Source of the DNA: Acetobacteraceae bacterium UBA6159
Lineage (GTDB): Bacteria; Pseudomonadota; Alphaproteobacteria; Acetobacterales; Acetobacteraceae
Assembly: GCA_002422345.1 (NCBI GenBank)
Contig: DIUL01000077.1
Location: forward strand, 2,794-10,014
Direction of reading: 5' to 3'
Length of the DNA: 7,221 bases
The first letter of the stretch is position 1. Every line of letters starts with the position of its first letter. The notes beneath the pieces were generated by a model, which searched no databases, was not told the DNA's origin, and saw only the letters and a program-made list of their open reading frames with translations. Below, piece after piece: positions 1 through 6,629 of this stretch. The translations under genes were made by a program, and so were the position numbers.

Positions 1-1127
1 GCACGCCGATGAACGCCGTGCTGGGACTCGCGACCTCCCTGCTCGACGGCACGCTGACCGAGGAACAGCGCCACGCGGTCATGACCATCCACGATTCCGG
101 CGACAGCCTGCTGCGGATCCTCAACGACATCCTCGACTATTCGAAGCTGGAGGCCGGCAAGCTGGAGTTCGAGAACGTGATCTTCGCGCCGGCGACCCTG
201 GCCGAGGCCGCGCGGTCGATTCTTGGCCCACGTGCGGCGGCAAAGCGGATCACCTTCGTCGTCAACACGGCGGGCGATGTGCCGGAGGCGGTGCTCGGCG
301 ATGTCGGGCGGCTGCGGCAGGTCGTGCTGAACCTGGTGTCGAACGCGGTGAAGTTCACCGACGCCGGGACCGTGACGATCGAAACGACCCTGCTGGCGCG
401 TGAAGGCGGGATGGCGACGTTGCGCTGGCGGATCAGCGACACCGGCATCGGCATCGCCGCCGACAAGCTGTCGGAGCTGTTCGTGGAATTCGTGCAGGCC
501 GATGGCTCGATCAACCGCCGCTTCGGCGGGTCCGGCCTGGGCCTGGCGATCAGCAAGCGAATCGTCGAGCAGATGGGCGGGGCGATCGCCGTGGAATCGA
601 CCGTCGGAGTCGGTTCGGCATTTTCATTCCAGGTGAAACTGCCGCTCGCCGTGGCCGCGGTATCGCATGCCCGCACCCTGGGGCCGGACGCGGCGGAACG
701 GCTGCGCGCCTTCATCGCCGGCCTCGGGCGCAGCCTGCGCGTGCTGGTGGCCGAGGACAATCCGACCAACCAGTTCGTGCTGCGCCAGATGCTCAAGGGG
801 TTCGATATCCGCCTGGACATGGCCGCCGACGGGGCCGAGGCGGTGACCGCCGCGGAACGGGAGGTGCATGATGCGATCTGCATGGACATGCAGATGCCCG
901 AGGTCGACGGGCTGACGGCCACCCGCATCATCCGTGCCCATGGCGGGCGGCTGGCCACGGTCCCGATCATCGCCCTGACCGGCAACGCCTTTGATGAGGA
1001 CGAACGCGCCTGCGCCGACGCCGGGATGGACGCCTTCATCGCCAAGCCGATCAATAAGAACCTGCTGCTGTCCACGCTGCTGCGCCTGTGCGAGGCCCAT
1101 ATCGCCGAACCCGTGGGCGGGGACTGA
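1..1127 (+). CDS. Hybrid sensor histidine kinase, C-terminal part (HisKA-HATPase-receiver), 5' end outside window
   Basis: This is a two-component hybrid kinase that autophosphorylates a histidine and passes the phosphate to its own receiver aspartate. The codons at 3-8 read Thr-Pro just before Met at 9, giving TPMNAVLG, the end of the HisKA H-box (usually HExRTPMN). Met at 9 is therefore internal, and the phosphohistidine lies a few codons off the left edge. Numbering from that Met, the rest of HisKA spans about 1-52. The ATPase domain spans about 97-213: N-box with N108 and N112, G1 box DTGIGI at 144-149, G2 box GGSGLGLA at 173-180. The receiver domain spans about 243-360: acidic E249/D250, phosphoacceptor D293 in MDMQMPEVDG, T324, K346. 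No output domain follows the receiver, so a separate phosphotransfer protein or regulator should be the partner. Sensor domains and signal are unseen. The family call is secure. Confidence 0.95.
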   Translation, partial: TPMNAVLGLATSLLDGTLTEEQRHAVMTIHDSGDSLLRILNDILDYSKLEAGKLEFENVIFAPATLAEAARSILGPRAAAKRITFVVNTAGDVPEAVLGDVGRLRQVVLNLVSNAVKFTDAGTVTIETTLLAREGGMATLRWRISDTGIGIAADKLSELFVEFVQADGSINRRFGGSGLGLAISKRIVEQMGGAIAVESTVGVGSAFSFQVKLPLAVAAVSHARTLGPDAAERLRAFIAGLGRSLRVLVAEDNPTNQFVLRQMLKGFDIRLDMAADGAEAVTAAEREVHDAICMDMQMPEVDGLTATRIIRAHGGRLATVPIIALTGNAFDEDERACADAGMDAFIAKPINKNLLLSTLLRLCEAHIAEPVGGD

Positions 1128-1135
1128 TCCCGCCC
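1115..1135 (+). terminator. GC-rich hairpin at the end of the kinase gene
   Basis: GGGCGGG (1115-1121) and CCCGCCC (1129-1135) form a perfect 7-bp stem with a 7-base loop that contains the kinase stop codon. It is followed by CGATTT, a weak T stretch. It probably separates the kinase transcript from the dehydrogenase operon. The short T run makes Rho-independent action uncertain. Confidence 0.5.
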
Positions 1136-1139
1136 CGAT

Positions 1140-1168
1140 TTGGCCTGGCGCCATAGCCGCGTTAGGCT
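1140..1168 (+). promoter_or_regulatory. Weak sigma70-like promoter candidate for the dehydrogenase operon
   Basis: TTGGCC (1140-1145) and TAGGCT (1163-1168) are separated by 17 bases in the only gap ahead of the operon, just after the kinase hairpin. Each hexamer matches consensus at only three of six positions, so this is a positional guess. An intended start of transcription would fall near 1175, about 35 bases before the first ATG. Confidence 0.22.
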
Positions 1169-1209
1169 TTCCTCCCGACCACGCAGAGGGTCCGAGAGGA
1201 AGCGATCGC

Positions 1210-2328
1210 ATGAATTTCGACTTTTCCGATGAGCTGAAGCAGCTCCGAGACGAGGCGCGCCGGTTCCTGACCGATCGTTGCCCACCCGCCGTTCCCCGGG
1301 CCATCCTGGAGGGTCCCGAACCCTTCGACCGCGCGCTGTGGCAGGCGATGGCCGAGATGGGCTGGACCGGCGCGGCCATCCCTGAAACCTATGGCGGGGT
1401 CGGGCTTGGACGGCTCGCCGTCTGTGTCCTGGCGCAGGAACTGGGACGGGCCGTGGCGCCGGTGCCCTTCGCGTCTTCGGTGTATCTGGCGACCGAGGCG
1501 ATCATGCTGTTTGGGTCGGAGGCGCAGAAGCAGTCCTACCTGCCCCGGCTGGCCACCGGAGAGATCATCGGCACCTTCGCGATGGCCGAACGGCCCGGGA
1601 CCTCCGATCCCCGCAAGTTGACCGCGGGTGTTTCGGGCGGTGCGCTCAGCGGCGTGAAGCTGGCGGTGCCGGATGGCGATGTCGCGGATTTCGCGATCGT
1701 GGTCGTCAATGGCGGGTCCGGCGCCTGGATGCATCTGGTTGATCTGACCGGGGCGGGCGTGGTCCGTGAGACGGTGACGACCATCGATCCCACGCGGTCG
1801 CATGCGAAGATCACCTTCGCGGGGGCGGCGGCCGATCCCCTGCCCGGCTCGACCGGTCCCGAGACCGTCCGCAAGCTGATGGACTACGCCGCCGTGCCGA
1901 TGGCGTTCGAGCAGGTGGGTGGGGCCGAGGCCGCGCTCGACATGGCGAATGCCTATGCGAAGGAGCGTTACGCCTTCGGCCGCCCGATCGGATCGTTCCA
2001 GGGCATCAAGCACAAGCTCGCGGACATGTACATCCAGGTGCAGATGGCGCTGTCGAACGCCTATTACGGCGCCTGGGCGGTGCATACGGACGCGGCGGAG
2101 CTGCCGATCGCGGCCTCGGTCGCGCGGATTTCCGCCTGCGAGGCCGGGTGGTTCGTGACCAAGGAGAACATCCAGACCCATGGTGGGATGGGGTTCACTT
2201 GGCAGATGGACTGTCATCTTTACTATCGGCGCGCGAAGTTGCTGGGCTTGGCCTTGGGCGGGTCGCGGGAATGGAAGCTGCGGCTGGTGAGTGAACTGCG
2301 CGCGCGCAACACGCTGGTCGCGGCTTAG
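1210..2328 (+). CDS. Acyl-CoA dehydrogenase family subunit lacking the usual catalytic glutamate
   Basis: 372 aa, first gene of the operon. The start at 1210 is chosen because GAGAGGA (1194-1200) precedes it and MNFDFSDELKQLRDEARRFL is a typical family N-terminus; the frame is open further upstream but overlaps the kinase. The fold is complete: N-terminal helical domain about 1-118, middle beta domain with FAMAERPGTSD at 123-133, and C-terminal domain with ERYAFGRPIGSFQGIKHKLA (252-271) and QTHGGMGFTWQMDCHLYYRR (322-341), the FAD-contact motifs. The position of the medium-chain enzyme's catalytic Glu (YEGT motif) is Leu349, and the alternative helix-G position is about Ala227, so neither known catalytic base is present by hand alignment. 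Two-subunit acyl-CoA dehydrogenases of steroid and dicarboxylate catabolism show such asymmetry. I infer that it pairs with the next gene product and contributes to FAD or substrate binding. Substrate unknown. Confidence 0.9.
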   Translation: MNFDFSDELKQLRDEARRFLTDRCPPAVPRAILEGPEPFDRALWQAMAEMGWTGAAIPETYGGVGLGRLAVCVLAQELGRAVAPVPFASSVYLATEAIMLFGSEAQKQSYLPRLATGEIIGTFAMAERPGTSDPRKLTAGVSGGALSGVKLAVPDGDVADFAIVVVNGGSGAWMHLVDLTGAGVVRETVTTIDPTRSHAKITFAGAAADPLPGSTGPETVRKLMDYAAVPMAFEQVGGAEAALDMANAYAKERYAFGRPIGSFQGIKHKLADMYIQVQMALSNAYYGAWAVHTDAAELPIAASVARISACEAGWFVTKENIQTHGGMGFTWQMDCHLYYRRAKLLGLALGGSREWKLRLVSELRARNTLVAA

Positions 2329-2334
2329 GGGAGG
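2329..2334 (+). promoter_or_regulatory. Ribosome binding site of the second dehydrogenase gene
   Basis: GGGAGG lies directly after the TAG stop of the first dehydrogenase and 6 bases before the ATG at 2341. It fixes that start and supports co-translation of the two subunits from one message. Confidence 0.75.
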
Positions 2335-2340
2335 CAGACA

Positions 2341-3585
2341 ATGGACTTCGAAGATTCACCGGAAGAAGCCGCGTTCCGCGCCAAGGCCCGCGCCTTCCTC
2401 GATGCCAACGCCGAACGTCGCAAGCCAGGCGAGGTCGAGGGCTACCGCCGCGGCCAGGACGCCCCCGGCGCGATGGAACGCGCCAAGGACTTCCAGCGCC
2501 GCAAGTATGAAGCCGGCTTCGTCGGCATCCACTGGCCCAAGGAATGGGGCGGCCAGGGCGGCTCCCAGATCGAATACGTGATCTACAACCAGGAGGAAGC
2601 CAAGTACGACGTCCTGACCGGCCTGTTCGGGATCGGCATCGGCCTGTCCATGCCCACGATCTGCACCTGGGGCACGGCCGAACAACGCGAACAATTCGTC
2701 AAGAAAACGATGCGCGGCGAACTGGTCTGGTGCCAGTTGTTCAGCGAACCCGGGGGCGGATCGGACCTCGCGGCCTTGCGCACGCGGGCCGAGAAGCAGG
2801 GCGACGAATGGGTCATCAACGGCCAGAAGATCTGGAACTCCGGCGCGCACTACAGCGATTTCGGGATCCTGGTCGCCCGTTCCAACCCCGATCTGCCCAA
2901 GCATGAGGGCCTGTCCTTCTTCATCCTCGACATGAAGACCCCGGGCGTCGAAATCCGCCCGATCAAGCAGGTGTCCGGCTCCTCCCATTTCAACGAGGTC
3001 TTCTTCACCAATGTCCGCATCCCCGACAGCCGCCGCGTCGGCCCGGTGGGCGCGGGCTGGAAGGTGGCGCTGACCACGCTGATGAACGAACGCCACGGCA
3101 TGCGCGACGCCCCCGGCCCGGACGTGGCCGAGCTGTTTCGCCTGGCCGAGGCCGTGGAGCTGGAGGACGGCCCCGCCATCGACAACACCGCCGTGCAGGA
3201 AAAGCTGGCGGAATTCTACGTCCGCACCCAGGGCCTGAAATTCACGAAATTCCGCGGCATGACGGCTTTGTCGCGCGGGCAGACGCCGGGGCCGGAATCC
3301 TCGATCATCAAGGTCGTGGCGGCGAACAAGCTCCAGGACATCCTCTCCTACGGCCTGGACATGATCGGCATGGCCGGCCCCACAATGGGCGACGAAATGC
3401 CCGTCGCGGGCATCTTCGAGGAAGCGCTGCTCTACTCCCCTGCCCTGCGCCTCGCCGGCGGCACCGATGAGATCATGAAGAACATCATCGCCGAACGAGT
3501 CCTCGGCCAGCCGCAGGACCCGCGCGTCGACAAGGGCGTGCCGTGGCGGGACGTGCCCACCGGCCCACGCGCGGGGAAGGCCTGA
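2341..3585 (+). CDS. Acyl-CoA dehydrogenase, probable catalytic subunit (helix-G glutamate)
   Basis: 414 aa, a normal length for the larger partner of a dehydrogenase pair. Such enzymes oxidise acyl-CoA to 2-enoyl-CoA using FAD and pass electrons to ETF. Visible landmarks are IHWPKEWGGQGGS (63-75), the FAD/substrate loop CQLFSEPGGGSDLAALRTRA (131-150), NGQKIWNSGAHYSDF (160-174), and the C-terminal LAGGTDEIMKNIIAERVLG (371-389). In that last motif the medium-chain catalytic Glu is replaced by Gly373. Instead E250 in LMNERHGM sits where isovaleryl-CoA dehydrogenase carries its base, so E250 is the likely catalytic residue. The overall shape recalls the large subunit of pimeloyl-CoA dehydrogenase (PimC-like), but I would not transfer that substrate. 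It lies 12 bases after the first subunit gene, and its TGA abuts the ATG of the synthetase gene with no gap. Compared with its neighbours it uses noticeably more C-ending codons. Confidence 0.92.
   Translation: MDFEDSPEEAAFRAKARAFLDANAERRKPGEVEGYRRGQDAPGAMERAKDFQRRKYEAGFVGIHWPKEWGGQGGSQIEYVIYNQEEAKYDVLTGLFGIGIGLSMPTICTWGTAEQREQFVKKTMRGELVWCQLFSEPGGGSDLAALRTRAEKQGDEWVINGQKIWNSGAHYSDFGILVARSNPDLPKHEGLSFFILDMKTPGVEIRPIKQVSGSSHFNEVFFTNVRIPDSRRVGPVGAGWKVALTTLMNERHGMRDAPGPDVAELFRLAEAVELEDGPAIDNTAVQEKLAEFYVRTQGLKFTKFRGMTALSRGQTPGPESSIIKVVAANKLQDILSYGLDMIGMAGPTMGDEMPVAGIFEEALLYSPALRLAGGTDEIMKNIIAERVLGQPQDPRVDKGVPWRDVPTGPRAGKA
3573..3580 (+). promoter_or_regulatory. Ribosome binding site of the synthetase gene inside the dehydrogenase 3' end
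   Basis: GGGGAAGG lies within the last codons of the second dehydrogenase and 5 bases before the ATG at 3586, which immediately follows TGA at 3583-3585. The abutting TGA-ATG arrangement suggests translational coupling and fixes the start. Confidence 0.7.
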
Positions 3586-5697
3586 ATGTCCACCCATCCG
3601 CTGCACAGCTTCTTCTGGCCCCAGTCCATCGCCGTGCTGGGTGCCTCCCCCGACCTGCACCGCATCCGCGGGCGGCTGCTGCACCAGCTGCGGGAGAACG
3701 GGTTCCCTGGCCAGATCCTGCCGATCAACCCGTCCTACCAGGACATTGGCGGGCTGAAATGCTTCCCCTCGATCGGCGCGACCGGCCAGCCGATCGACCT
3801 GGCGCTGGTGGCCATTCCCGCCGCCGGTGTCGCCGCGGCGGTGGAGGAATGCGCCAAGGCCGGGGTGAAGAACACGCTGATCATCTCCTCAGGTTTCGCC
3901 GAGGAAGGCGGGTCGGCTGGCGACCTGCAACAGGCGCTGATCGACGTGACCAAGCAGTACGGCATCCGCGCCTGCGGCCCGAACTGCGAGGGCTACTACA
4001 ACGCCATGGGCCGCGTCGCGACGACCTTCAGCCCGACGGTCGAAACCAAGGATGACGGGACCGCCGTTCTTGTTTCCCCGAAACGGATCGGCGTCATCGC
4101 GCAATCCGGCGGCATCGGCTTTGCCCTGTTCAACCGCGGCAAGGCGGCCGGCCTGGGGTTCAGCTATGTGATCTCGACCGGCAATGAGGCCGATCTGAGC
4201 ATGGCGGACTTCCTCGACTACATGATCGAGGACGAACACACCTCGGCCGTCATGCTGTTCTGCGAGGCGATCCGCAACGGACCCGGCTTCATCCGCGCGC
4301 TGGAAAAGGCGCACCGGCTGCGGAAACCGGTCATCGCGATCAAGGTCGGGCGGACGGATGCCGGCACGCGGGCGGCGGCGTCGCATACCGCGTCGCTGTC
4401 AGGCTCCTACGCCGCCTACCACGCGGTGTTTGAACGCTATGGCGTGATCGAGGCGGAGGACCCGGATGAGGCCGTGGCCATAGCCGGGGTCGTCCTGACC
4501 TGCCCCCTGCCCCGCGGCCGGCGCGTAGGCATCGTCACGCCGTCAGGCGGCGGTGGCGCCTGGATGGCGGATACGCAGTCGATGCACGGGATGACCGTGC
4601 CGCCGCTATCCCAGACCTTGCAGGACGCGCTGCGAGCGGTGATGCCGTCCTATGGCGCGCCGGGCAACCCGGTCGATGTCACCGCCCAGGGCGCCAATAC
4701 CCGCCCCGCGATGATGACCGCCATGGAAACGATGGCGCAATCCGATGAGATCGACATGGTCGTGCTGATCAGCTCCCTGACCAGCACGACGCGGGTGTCC
4801 TTGGACTCCGACCGCATCCGCGCGGTGGCGGAGACCTGCGGCAAGCCGGTGACGCTCTGGAGCTATACCGTCCCCTCCGTCTTCGGGCGCGACCAGGCGT
4901 CGAAATGCGGGCTGTTCCTGCATAGTGATCTTCGGAATGTCGGCGTCGCGATGAACAAGCTGGCGTCGTATGCCGAGGCCGTGGCGCGGCCCTTGCCCGA
5001 GCGGTTCGAACCGGTCTCGGGCGCCCTGCCCCCGGGCCTGTCCGGCACGCTGCCGGAGTACCTGGCCAAGCAGGTGCTGGGCGCCTGGCTGCCGGAGGGG
5101 CGGGAACGCCTGGCCCGGACGGCCGAGGAAGCTGCCTCCGCCGCCGCCGTCGTGGGTTTCCCCGTGGCGCTGAAGGTGCAGTCCGCCGACCTGCCGCATA
5201 AGACCGAGGCCGGTGGCGTGCGCCTGGGCCTGGCCGACGCCGATGCCGTGCGGGCGGCCTATGCCGCGATGCTGGCCGATGTCGGGCGGCACGCGCCGGG
5301 GGCGGCGATCGACGGGGTGCTGGTGCAGAAGATGGCGCCCAAGGGGCATGAGTTGGTGATCGGGATGGTCAATGACCCGACCTTCGGGCCGATCATGATG
5401 GTGGGGTATGGCGGGGTGACGGTGGAACTGTTCGGGGACGTGGCGCATAGCCCCGCCCCCGTCTCCGAAGCCGAGGCCACCCGCATGATCCTCTCGCTCA
5501 AGTCCGCTCGGCTGCTGACCGGGTTCCGGGGGGCGAAGGCGATTGATCTGGCGCCGGTGGCCGGGTTGGTGGCGGCTTTGTCCCGGGCGGCTTTGACTTT
5601 GGGGGGGCAGGTTGCGGAGTTTGAGCTGAACCCGGTGATCCTGCACGCGGATGGGTCTGGGCTGACGGTGGCGGATGCGCTGGTGATGATGGGGTGA
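3586..5697 (+). CDS. Fused NDP-forming acyl-CoA synthetase (CoA-binding, CoA-ligase and ATP-grasp domains)
   Basis: 703 aa, full length for the one-chain acetate/acyl-CoA ligase (ADP-forming) family. It makes an acyl-CoA from acid, CoA and ATP through acyl-phosphate and phosphohistidine intermediates. Domains in order: CoA-binding Rossmann domain about 8-140 (IAVLGAS at 15-21, CGPNCEGYYN at 130-139); succinyl-CoA-ligase-like domains about 160-460 (GVIAQSGGIGF at 169-179, STGNEADLS at 197-205); ATP-grasp about 485-703. His267 in SHTASLSG is the expected first phosphohistidine, following GRTDAG. In the ATP-grasp part, K530 in PVALK, H538 in LPHKTEAGGV (second relay histidine) and FELNPVIL (679-686) are all present, so the enzyme looks active. 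Some family members, such as the feruloyl-CoA synthetase FerA, act on bulky aromatic acids, so acetate should not be assumed. Context suggests it charges the acid whose CoA ester the two dehydrogenases desaturate. Confidence 0.93.
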   Translation: MSTHPLHSFFWPQSIAVLGASPDLHRIRGRLLHQLRENGFPGQILPINPSYQDIGGLKCFPSIGATGQPIDLALVAIPAAGVAAAVEECAKAGVKNTLIISSGFAEEGGSAGDLQQALIDVTKQYGIRACGPNCEGYYNAMGRVATTFSPTVETKDDGTAVLVSPKRIGVIAQSGGIGFALFNRGKAAGLGFSYVISTGNEADLSMADFLDYMIEDEHTSAVMLFCEAIRNGPGFIRALEKAHRLRKPVIAIKVGRTDAGTRAAASHTASLSGSYAAYHAVFERYGVIEAEDPDEAVAIAGVVLTCPLPRGRRVGIVTPSGGGGAWMADTQSMHGMTVPPLSQTLQDALRAVMPSYGAPGNPVDVTAQGANTRPAMMTAMETMAQSDEIDMVVLISSLTSTTRVSLDSDRIRAVAETCGKPVTLWSYTVPSVFGRDQASKCGLFLHSDLRNVGVAMNKLASYAEAVARPLPERFEPVSGALPPGLSGTLPEYLAKQVLGAWLPEGRERLARTAEEAASAAAVVGFPVALKVQSADLPHKTEAGGVRLGLADADAVRAAYAAMLADVGRHAPGAAIDGVLVQKMAPKGHELVIGMVNDPTFGPIMMVGYGGVTVELFGDVAHSPAPVSEAEATRMILSLKSARLLTGFRGAKAIDLAPVAGLVAALSRAALTLGGQVAEFELNPVILHADGSGLTVADALVMMG

Positions 5698-5722
5698 GGC
5701 GGTCACGAATCGCCCTCATGCC

Positions 5723-5736
5723 TTGATGCGGATCAA
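5723..5736 (+). promoter_or_regulatory. FNR/FixK-type binding box upstream of dsrE
   Basis: TTGATGCGGATCAA matches the FNR/FixK/Dnr consensus TTGAT-N4-ATCAA perfectly, and the palindrome extends two more bases each side (5721-5738). Its centre is 63 bases before the ATG at 5793. For a class II activator (centre at -41.5) transcription would start near 5771, and TACGGT at 5759-5764 falls exactly where a -10 element would sit. Activation of the downstream gene at low oxygen is the natural reading. Which regulator (FNR, FixK, Dnr) cannot be told. Confidence 0.8.
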
Positions 5737-5792
5737 GGCACCCGCCGAACAGGGTGACTACGGTGCAACGAGGTTACCGAACGGAGGTTCCC

Positions 5793-6215
5793 ATGTTGCG
5801 CCGACGCCTTTCACTCGTGGCCATTGCCCTGGCGGCGATGCCCCTCGTGCCACGCGCCGCCCGCGCCGGGGACAATGATCCGCTGTTCATCAACGCGACG
5901 ACCGATGACGGGCACCGGATGCGGATGGCGCTTGCCTTCGCGCAGAATCAGTTGGAGCGGAAGCATCCGGTCACGATCTTCCTGAACGATCGCGGGGTCC
6001 TTGTCGGGTCCGCCAAGAACAAGGACCGGTTCGAGGCGCAACAGGCCGTGCTGGCCACCCTGATCGCCGGCGGCGCGACCGTGCTGATTTGCCCGATGTG
6101 CATGGAGCACTACGGGGTCAAGTCGGGTGATCTGCTGCCGAATGTCCGGGTCGGAAATCCGGATGTCACTGGGGCCGCCTTGTTCAAGGACAATACCAAG
6201 ACCTTGACCTGGTAG
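5793..6215 (+). CDS. Exported DsrE-family protein
   Basis: 140 aa from the ATG at 5793, chosen because GGAGG (5783-5787) lies 5 bases ahead; a GTG at 5754 would add 13 residues before the signal peptide without a clear ribosome site. Residues 1-25 are a signal peptide: Arg-rich start MLRRR, hydrophobic core LSLVAIALAAMPLV, cleavage probably after ARA. RRRL is only a weak Tat motif, so Sec export is more likely. The mature part starts its first strand with PLFINATTDDGHR, typical of the DsrE/DsrF fold, and carries LICPMCMEHYGV with C100 and C103, the conserved cysteines of this exported subgroup. Cytoplasmic DsrE relatives move sulfur in persulfide form; the role of the periplasmic forms is little known. 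It stands alone, separated from the operon by 95 bases holding an FNR/FixK-type box, so low-oxygen or respiratory control is likely. Confidence 0.88.
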   Translation: MLRRRLSLVAIALAAMPLVPRAARAGDNDPLFINATTDDGHRMRMALAFAQNQLERKHPVTIFLNDRGVLVGSAKNKDRFEAQQAVLATLIAGGATVLICPMCMEHYGVKSGDLLPNVRVGNPDVTGAALFKDNTKTLTW

Positions 6216-6322
6216 AGGTCACGGCGCCGAACCGGCACTTTCGTTGGTTCGGCGTGGTCGGATTGAACATCCACGATCTATCCCTGGTCGTTTGGCAGCC
6301 TGAAGAGATCGAAGCGCGCCAC
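6216..6322 (-). pseudogene. ccdB: CcdB-family toxin remnant, N-terminal fragment with internal stop
   Basis: On the minus strand, 5 bases after the ccdA stop, a GTG at 6322 opens MARFDLFRLPNDQG, then TAG (6280-6278), then IVDVQSD in the same frame down to 6257. CcdB gyrase toxins begin this way (MxRFDxY..., then VDVQSDLL). F-plasmid CcdB has the same VDVQSD block. After that the match fades, though VPVRRRDL near 6238-6215 may still be derived from it. The frame then runs into sequence that is the reverse of the dsrE end. About two thirds of the roughly 100-residue toxin is missing, including the C-terminal helix needed to poison gyrase. A single substitution, for example from a tyrosine codon, would explain the TAG. 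It should be inactive. The identification rests on two short motifs plus the position after ccdA. Confidence 0.72.
6225..6254. terminator. Hairpin 10 bases past the dsrE stop
   Basis: CGCCGAACC (6225-6233) and GGTTCGGCG (6246-6254) form a perfect 9-bp stem with a 12-base loop. No T run follows on the plus strand, and on the minus strand the flank is also mixed. It may end dsrE transcription, perhaps with Rho, or act from both sides between convergent genes. It lies within the ccdB relic. Confidence 0.45.
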
Positions 6323-6327
6323 GGTGG

Positions 6328-6537
6328 TCAGAATTTCCGATATTGTGCCAGAGGGACGCCGTTTCGCTCCACGTAGTGGTTCCAGGCGTCGAACCCGGTA
6401 GCATTTTGTTCCTGCCACCGTGCGTCTTTCGCTTGGCGGACCGCGTTTTCGAGGCCGGATTCGCAGGCACAGGAGACGTTGATGTTCAACGCGCGCGCCT
6501 TGGCGACCAGGGCGTCAATGTAGGAAACGTTTGTCAC
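6328..6537 (-). CDS. ccdA: CcdA-family antitoxin domain, start disrupted, possibly a pseudogene
   Basis: 69 aa if read from the GTG at 6537, close to the 72 of F-plasmid CcdA. VTNVSYIDALVAKARALNIN is the DNA-binding ribbon-helix-helix part. The ARWQEQNATGFDAWNHYVER stretch and the ending GVPLAQYRKF match the toxin-binding tail of chromosomal CcdA proteins. The family motif PKRxTNVS continues upstream of the GTG in this frame (DGPKR), so the natural start lay further out. An ATG at 6578 is well placed after a good promoter but is in another frame: it gives 14 codons ending in TGA, which overlaps the GTG as GTGA. A one-base loss between 6578 and about 6550 would explain this. An in-frame ATG at 6612 (94 aa) sits within the promoter -10 region and is unlikely. 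Expression now would need coupling at GTGA. The cognate toxin gene downstream is broken. Confidence 0.75.
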   Translation of the reverse strand: MTNVSYIDALVAKARALNINVSCACESGLENAVRQAKDARWQEQNATGFDAWNHYVERNGVPLAQYRKF

Positions 6538-6601
6538 TCGCTTCGGTCCGTCGTCTCGCGGTGGGTGTGTTGCTTCATGGAATGCGCCTGCGCCAAGAGA
6601 G

Positions 6602-6629
6602 ATTATATGCATTCTTCCTGGGCACTCAA
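6602..6629 (-). promoter_or_regulatory. Leftward sigma70-type promoter of the ccdA relic
   Basis: Read on the minus strand: TTGAGT (6629-6624), 16 bases, then a perfect TATAAT (6607-6602). The ATG at 6578 follows the -10 by 23 bases, giving a leader of about 15 to 20 bases. A perfect -10 stands out in this GC-rich window and fits a toxin-antitoxin operon promoter, normally repressed by the CcdA/CcdB complex. Confidence 0.6.

Noticed and set aside
9..11. ATG at 9 as the start of the histidine kinase
   Set aside because: The two codons before it (Thr-Pro) complete the H-box, so this Met is internal and the gene begins outside the window.
137..1285. 382-codon minus-strand open frame over the kinase
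   Set aside because: Ser/Arg/Ala-rich shadow of a well-supported kinase frame, without recognisable motifs.
2356..3684. 442-codon open frame on the minus strand
   Set aside because: It is antisense to the second dehydrogenase, low in complexity, and shows no family motif. Long antisense frames are expected in GC-rich coding DNA.
5601..5607. Run of seven G in the synthetase 3' part, as a possible phase-variation tract
   Set aside because: The reading frame is intact through the conserved ATP-grasp end, and short G runs are common in this GC-rich DNA.
5692..5718. Imperfect hairpin just after the synthetase stop (GAGGCG against CGCCCTC)
   Set aside because: The stem is short with a bulge and there is no T run, so it cannot be called a terminator.
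5754..5792. GTG at 5754 as an earlier dsrE start
   Set aside because: It would put 13 charged and polar residues before a normal signal peptide, and the good ribosome site GGAGG serves the ATG at 5793.
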